In this document: piece by piece, positions 60,086 to 64,000 of the stretch
How the letters are laid out: each line of letters starts with the position of its first letter
Numbering within the stretch: position 1 is the stretch's first letter
From: DASULK01 sp036381835
Lineage (GTDB): Bacteria > Actinomycetota > Actinomycetes > Mycobacteriales > Micromonosporaceae
Reading direction: 5' to 3'
Length of the DNA: 64,000 bases
Assembly: GCA_036381835.1 (NCBI GenBank)
Contig: DASVCA010000047.1
Span: 1 to 64,000 of the forward strand
Program-made: the position numbers and the translations under genes
Notes under the pieces: model-generated
The model's input: the letters and a program-made list of their open reading frames with translations, nothing else
Database searches by the model: none
Told to the model about the DNA's origin: nothing

Positions 60086-61596
60086 CGCGTCGCTCCGGTG
60101 ATCCGGTCGGCCGCGAGCTTGCCGGAGATCAGCACCATCGGGACACCGACACCCGGTTGCGTTCCGGCCCCGACGAACACCACGTTCGCCAACGCCGGAT
60201 GCAGATTGGGCGGACGGAACGGGCCGGTCTGCCGGAAGCTGTGCGCGGCGGAGAACGGGGTGCCGGCCGGTAGACCAGCATCGGCCCAGTCGGCCGGGGT
60301 CACCACCTGCGACACCTCGATACCTTCCGCGAAGCCCCGGTAGCCGCGCGACTCCAGGATGTCGATCACCTGCTCGGCGTACCGCTGGGCGAGCCCGTCC
60401 CGCCAGTCGAGCCGGGCCCGATCGAGGTTGGGCACCGGGACGAGCACGTAGTAGGTGTGTCGCCCGGTCGGCGCCACCGAGGGGTCGGTACGGCTCGGGT
60501 TGGTGACCAGCAGGGACGGGTCGGACATCAGGCGGCCCTGGTCGATCACCTCGGCGAAGGCCCGCCGCCAGTCCCGGCCGAAGTGGATGTTGTGGTGGGC
60601 GATCCGCGAGTAGGTCCGCCGGGAGCCGACGTGCAGCACCACGCAGGACGGGGAGTAGCGGAACCGGCGGCCCCGGGCGGGCGGTAGCAGGTCGCGGCGA
60701 GCGACCGGCAGCTCGGGGTTGAGCACCACCACATCCGCGGGGACGTACTCGCCGTCATCGGTGATCACGCCGGTCGCCCGCCCGGCCCGGGTGACCACCC
60801 GCCGCACCGTGACGCCGTAGCGGATCTGCACCCCGTGCTTGTCTGCGGCACCGGCCAGCGCCCGTGGCACGGCGTGCACGCCGCCCCGCGGGAAGTAGAC
60901 CCCGCAGACCGCGTCGAGGTACGCAATGACCGCGTAGATGGCGAGCGCCTTCTGCGGCGCGAGACCCGCGTACATCGCCTGGAACGAGAAGATCCGCCGG
61001 GTTCGCGGATCGGTGAGGAATTGGTCGACCTTGGTCTGCAGCCGGCGGAACGCCCCGGCGGCGAGGAGACGGATCAGGTTGGCGGTCAGCAGATCCCGCG
61101 GCGAGTCGAGGTTGCGTTCGATGAAGTCGGCGCGTTCGAGGTGCCACAGCCGCCGGGTGTAGTCGACGAACCGCAGATAGCCGTCCGCCTCCCGCGGACC
61201 GCAGACCCGGGACAACTGCTCCGCCATGCGGACCGTGTCCGCGATCACATCGAGGGTCGATCCGTCCGGGAAGAAGGCCCGGTAGGCGGGGTCGAGTCGG
61301 ACGAGATCGAGCCAGTCGGTCAGCTCCTCGCCGACCGCCCCCAGCGTCTCTGCGAGCAGGTCGGGCATGGTCAGCACGGTCGGTCCGGTGTCGAACTCGT
61401 AACCGTTCAAGCTGAGCTGTCCGGCCCGGCCGCCCGGCACCGGCTCGCGTTCCAGCACGGTCACCTGCCGGCCGCGACCGGCCAGGTGCAGGGCGCAGGC
61501 CAAGCCGCCCAGGCCGGCGCCGACCACCACCACCCGATCGGTCCGCCCGCTGACGCCTCGCACACCCCTGAGCGTACCGTTGAGGTGCCCGAACAT
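60082..61596 (-). CDS. crtI: phytoene desaturase
   Basis: A 504-residue CrtI-type flavoprotein that desaturates phytoene toward lycopene. The N-terminal VVVVGAGLGGLACALHLAG binds FAD, GYEFDTGPTVLTMP is typical of CrtI, and FVGAGTQPGVGVPMVLISGK is the C-terminal signature. The start may be ATG 61596, nearly leaderless after TATCCA, or GTG 61563. Divergent from crtB by 34 bp and coupled to idi. Confidence 0.92.
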   Translation of the reverse strand: MFGHLNGTLRGVRGVSGRTDRVVVVGAGLGGLACALHLAGRGRQVTVLEREPVPGGRAGQLSLNGYEFDTGPTVLTMPDLLAETLGAVGEELTDWLDLVRLDPAYRAFFPDGSTLDVIADTVRMAEQLSRVCGPREADGYLRFVDYTRRLWHLERADFIERNLDSPRDLLTANLIRLLAAGAFRRLQTKVDQFLTDPRTRRIFSFQAMYAGLAPQKALAIYAVIAYLDAVCGVYFPRGGVHAVPRALAGAADKHGVQIRYGVTVRRVVTRAGRATGVITDDGEYVPADVVVLNPELPVARRDLLPPARGRRFRYSPSCVVLHVGSRRTYSRIAHHNIHFGRDWRRAFAEVIDQGRLMSDPSLLVTNPSRTDPSVAPTGRHTYYVLVPVPNLDRARLDWRDGLAQRYAEQVIDILESRGYRGFAEGIEVSQVVTPADWADAGLPAGTPFSAAHSFRQTGPFRPPNLHPALANVVFVGAGTQPGVGVPMVLISGKLAADRITGATR

Positions 61597-61608
61597 CCGG
61601 TCGCCGCG

Positions 61609-61616
61609 TGGATAAC
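61609..61616. promoter_or_regulatory. overlapping divergent promoters of crtI and crtB
   Basis: Only 34 bp separate the crtI ATG and crtB ATG. TGGATA (61609-61614, read leftward TATCCA) and GATAAC (61611-61616) are -10-like elements of the two directions on the same bases, so the promoters overlap and should exclude or balance each other. Confidence 0.4.
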
Positions 61617-61630
61617 TGTGAGGAGTGTCG

Positions 61631-62503
61631 ATGGAAGCCGGTCTCGCGGCGGCCTATGCACGCTGTCGTGAGCTGCACCGACGGCACGGACGCAGCTACT
61701 ATCTCGCCACTCGGCTGCTGCCCGCCTGGAAGCGGCGGCATGTGCACGCGCTCTACGGCTTCACCCGCTACGCGGACGAGATAGTCGACCACACCGGTCG
61801 GCAGACCCCCGCCGAACGCGCCGCCCGGCTGACCGAGTGGTCGGCCCGGTTCCTCGCCGGCCTGCACGGGGAACCGGTCGACGACCCACTGCTCCCCGCG
61901 GTGCTGCACACCATCGCCGTCTTCGACCTCGATCGCGCCGACTTCGCGCTGTTCCTGCGCAGTATGGCCATGGACCTGACCGTCACCTCGTACGCCCGCT
62001 ACGACGATCTGCTCGACTACATGGCGGGCTCGGCGGCGGCGATCGGCACCATGATGCTGCCGATCCTCGGCACCGACGATCCGGTCGCCGCCCGCGAACC
62101 GGCCCGCCAACTCGGCTTCGCCTTCCAGCTGACCAACTTCATCCGCGACGTCGCCGAAGACCTCCGGCGGGGCCGGATCTACCTGCCCGAGGAGGACCTC
62201 GCCGCCTTCGGCGTCACCCGGGATCAGCTGTCGGCCGCGGTTGTCCGACGCACGGCCACCCCGGCAGTACGCGAGTTGATCGAGTACGAGGTCCGGCGTG
62301 CCCGCGCCCATTACGCACGGGCAGCCGAGGGCATCGAGTTGCTGCACCGCACCTCGCGAGCCTGCATCCGCACCGCCTACCTGCTGTATCAGGGAATACT
62401 CGACGAGGTCGAAGCGGCCGGATACGACGTCTTCGACCGCCGGGCGGTGGTGCCGCCCCAGCGCCGGGCGGTACTGTTCGCCCGCGCGTTGGTCGCGGCC
62501 TGA
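61631..62503 (+). CDS. crtB: phytoene synthase
   Basis: A 290-residue squalene/phytoene synthase that joins two GGPP. The Asp-rich motifs are FTRYADEIVD near residue 50 and NFIRDVAEDLRRGRIYLP near 175. The ATG at 61631 has AGGAG five nt upstream; GTG 61625 overlaps that site and is less likely. crtE and later carotenoid genes are not in the window. Confidence 0.93.
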   Translation: MEAGLAAAYARCRELHRRHGRSYYLATRLLPAWKRRHVHALYGFTRYADEIVDHTGRQTPAERAARLTEWSARFLAGLHGEPVDDPLLPAVLHTIAVFDLDRADFALFLRSMAMDLTVTSYARYDDLLDYMAGSAAAIGTMMLPILGTDDPVAAREPARQLGFAFQLTNFIRDVAEDLRRGRIYLPEEDLAAFGVTRDQLSAAVVRRTATPAVRELIEYEVRRARAHYARAAEGIELLHRTSRACIRTAYLLYQGILDEVEAAGYDVFDRRAVVPPQRRAVLFARALVAA

Positions 62504-62518
62504 ACTCCGCGGGCCGAC

Positions 62519-63547
62519 CTACCCGTACGACGGGGTGAGCGCGGGGCGCAGGGCCGGTGTCGGCGCGCCCGCCCCGGCGGCCACACCGTCGAGCAGGTCC
62601 CGTAGCGCGTGCCGGCCGTCGTAGTTCGGTCGCCAGCCGAGCTCGTGCTCCGCCCGGGAGCAGTCCATCAGGGGAATGGCGGCGGCGATGTCGACCCACG
62701 TCGGCGGCGTCGGTTGCAGGCCGAGCCGCCATGACGCGGCGGTCAGTGTCCGGACCATGCCGAGCGACATGGGTAGCTTGACGCCGTAGGTCTCCTCCGC
62801 CAACGCCTGCCCGTCGAGGGGGGGATCGGCGGCGATGTTGAACGCGCCTCGAACATCGCCGCGCAGCACCCGCAGGTACGCGTCAGCGACGTCCTCGGCG
62901 TGCACGACCTGAACCCGGAGCCGTCGGTGCAGGGGAATGAGCGGTGATCCCCGGCGCACCATGAACCGTCCGAACCGTCCGAGGAAGTGCTTGGTGAACT
63001 CGATGCCGGCCTCGCGTTGGAAGACCAGAGCCTGGCGCAGGCGTACCACCCGCAGTTGGGGCTCCCGGCGTTCGAGGTCGTCGAGGAGGGCCTCCACCGT
63101 CGCTTTGTCGATGCTGAAGTCGGCCACCGGAACGCCCAGCACCGGCCAGCTCTCGTCGACGTACCGGTTCTTCGGCCCCGGGCTGTACGCCGCCGACGCG
63201 GACGCATAGATCAAGCTACCGACGCCGGCCTGCACCGTGGCGTCGCAGACCTGTCGGGAGCCGCGCAGATTGGTGGCCCGCTGGTGCGGGCGGTGATAGG
63301 TGGGTACGTTCTGCCAGGCCAGATGCACCACCGCGTCCGCGCCGCGGAACCGTTCGGTGAGCCGCTCGACGGCGTCGGCGGCACCGACATCGATGCTGTG
63401 CCATTCGACGCGATCGTAGGGTGGCCCGGCACCCGGTCCGGGAGTCCGGCGGGCGAAGCCGACGACCTCGATGTCCGGCTCGACGCTGAGCCTGCGCAGC
63501 AGCGCCGTCCCCACATTGCCGGTAGCTCCGGTGACCGCGACCTTCAT
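62519..63547 (-). CDS. NAD-dependent epimerase/dehydratase
   Basis: A 342-residue extended SDR. VAVTGATGNVGTALLRRLS at the N-terminus binds NAD(P). The active-site stretch is YASASAAYSPGP, with the catalytic Tyr/Lys spacing altered. It is convergent with crtB (15 bp). The substrate is unknown; a nucleotide sugar or a reduced role is possible. Confidence 0.78.
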   Translation of the reverse strand: MKVAVTGATGNVGTALLRRLSVEPDIEVVGFARRTPGPGAGPPYDRVEWHSIDVGAADAVERLTERFRGADAVVHLAWQNVPTYHRPHQRATNLRGSRQVCDATVQAGVGSLIYASASAAYSPGPKNRYVDESWPVLGVPVADFSIDKATVEALLDDLERREPQLRVVRLRQALVFQREAGIEFTKHFLGRFGRFMVRRGSPLIPLHRRLRVQVVHAEDVADAYLRVLRGDVRGAFNIAADPPLDGQALAEETYGVKLPMSLGMVRTLTAASWRLGLQPTPPTWVDIAAAIPLMDCSRAEHELGWRPNYDGRHALRDLLDGVAAGAGAPTPALRPALTPSYG

Positions 63548-63632
63548 GCCGGCTCGACTACCCGGACATCGTTTCCGCATGCGGTCCGGTTTGCGGCGCG
63601 ACTCGACGGGTAGTCGGCGCGACGTGCGCGAG

Positions 63633-64000
63633 ATGATCGTCAAGCTTGAGCAGGCGTCGCGGCTCGACCGCATCGGCGACCGACTGCAGCGGGTCGTGCT
63701 GAAGGTGCTGCGTCCCCAACGGGTCAGGGATTTCCTACACGGGGTGTGGCTGGGTCACCCGCTGCATCCCGCCATGGTGCAGGTGCCCATCGGTGCCTGG
63801 ACGAGTTCGGCGATGCTGGATCTGATGCCCGGGCAGCAGCGGGCCGCCGACGCGCTGCTCACGGTCGGCACGGCCGCCGCGCTACCCACCGCGGTCGCCG
63901 GGCTCAACGACTGGGCGTCCCTGTCCCGGGAGCAGCGGCGGGTCGGTCTGGTGCACGCGATGTCCAACACGGTCGGGGTGGGCCTGTTCGTCGCCTCGCT
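63633..64000 (+). CDS. DUF2231 membrane protein, N-terminal part (runs off window end)
   Basis: The first 122 residues of a DUF2231 protein: VWLGHPLHPAMVQVPIGAWT is the signature (HPLHP), followed by hydrophobic segments (TVGTAAALPTAVAGLNDW). Function unknown. ATG 63633 is chosen; an in-frame GTG at 63624 is possible. The 3' end lies beyond the window. Confidence 0.75.
   Translation, partial: MIVKLEQASRLDRIGDRLQRVVLKVLRPQRVRDFLHGVWLGHPLHPAMVQVPIGAWTSSAMLDLMPGQQRAADALLTVGTAAALPTAVAGLNDWASLSREQRRVGLVHAMSNTVGVGLFVAS

Overview
The window is chromosomal DNA of a high-GC actinobacterium, most likely a member of the Micromonosporaceae. This rests on the base composition, frequent GTG starts, ATGA-coupled operons, bldC beside a DUF3073 gene and an amino-acid dehydrogenase gene, and the actinobacterial purS-purQ-purL / purF-purM arrangement. 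I see no phage, plasmid, CRISPR array or intact insertion sequence. The first gene (Hsp70) and the last (DUF2231) run off the ends.

Layout. 1-8.3 kb: an envelope-stress locus matching mycobacterial iniB-iniA-iniC plus its large LuxR-type regulator iniR, with an Hsp70 gene and an acidic helper protein on the far side. 8.4-12.0 kb: an HtdX / FabG4 / FadA2 fatty-acid set around a palindromic operator. 12.3-31.7 kb: a biosynthetic gene cluster of three transcription units. DAHP synthase, an SDR, a PhzD-type isochorismatase and a PhzE-type ADIC synthase make a complete route from chorismate to 3-hydroxyanthranilate. Two paralogous stand-alone adenylating enzymes, each followed by a flavin monooxygenase, an arylamine-N-acetyltransferase-type amide synthase, an SRPBCC protein, two quinone/flavin oxidoreductases, an exporter and three regulators (one a catalytically dead IS701-type transposase) would tailor and assemble it. 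There is no PKS, NRPS or carrier protein. The product is predicted to be an amidated aminohydroxybenzoquinone or a dibenzodiazepine/phenoxazine-like compound.

31.9-35.8 kb: an ECF41 sigma factor with its epimerase partner and a matching promoter, LtrA, and a LysE exporter. 35.8-41.2 kb: an antibiotic-resistance-type ABC-F ATPase behind an attenuator-like leader, purB, YbjQ, a secreted S1 protease, and a GDT1-type transporter. 41.3-50.4 kb: purSQL, a surface protein with a long Gly/Tyr-rich cytoplasmic tail, a sterol-carrier-like protein, purF and purM. 50.5-51.9 kb: a two-gene RiPP locus, a radical SAM/SPASM maturase and a precursor with tandem three-residue cyclophane motifs. 51.9-56.0 kb: DUF3073, amino-acid dehydrogenase, a conserved unknown, bldC, and a hydroxyacyl-CoA dehydrogenase. 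56.1-57.4 kb: a lipoprotein solute-binding protein whose two halves are in circularly permuted order. 57.5-64 kb: a hotdog thioesterase, tRNA-Phe/Asp/Glu, a polysaccharide deacetylase, carotenoid genes (idi, crtI, crtB), an epimerase and a DUF2231 protein.

Most notable are the 3-hydroxyanthranilate cluster, the cyclophane RiPP pair, the permuted binding protein and the ini locus with its Hsp70 neighbour. All function calls come from reading motifs and gene order; no database search was run.
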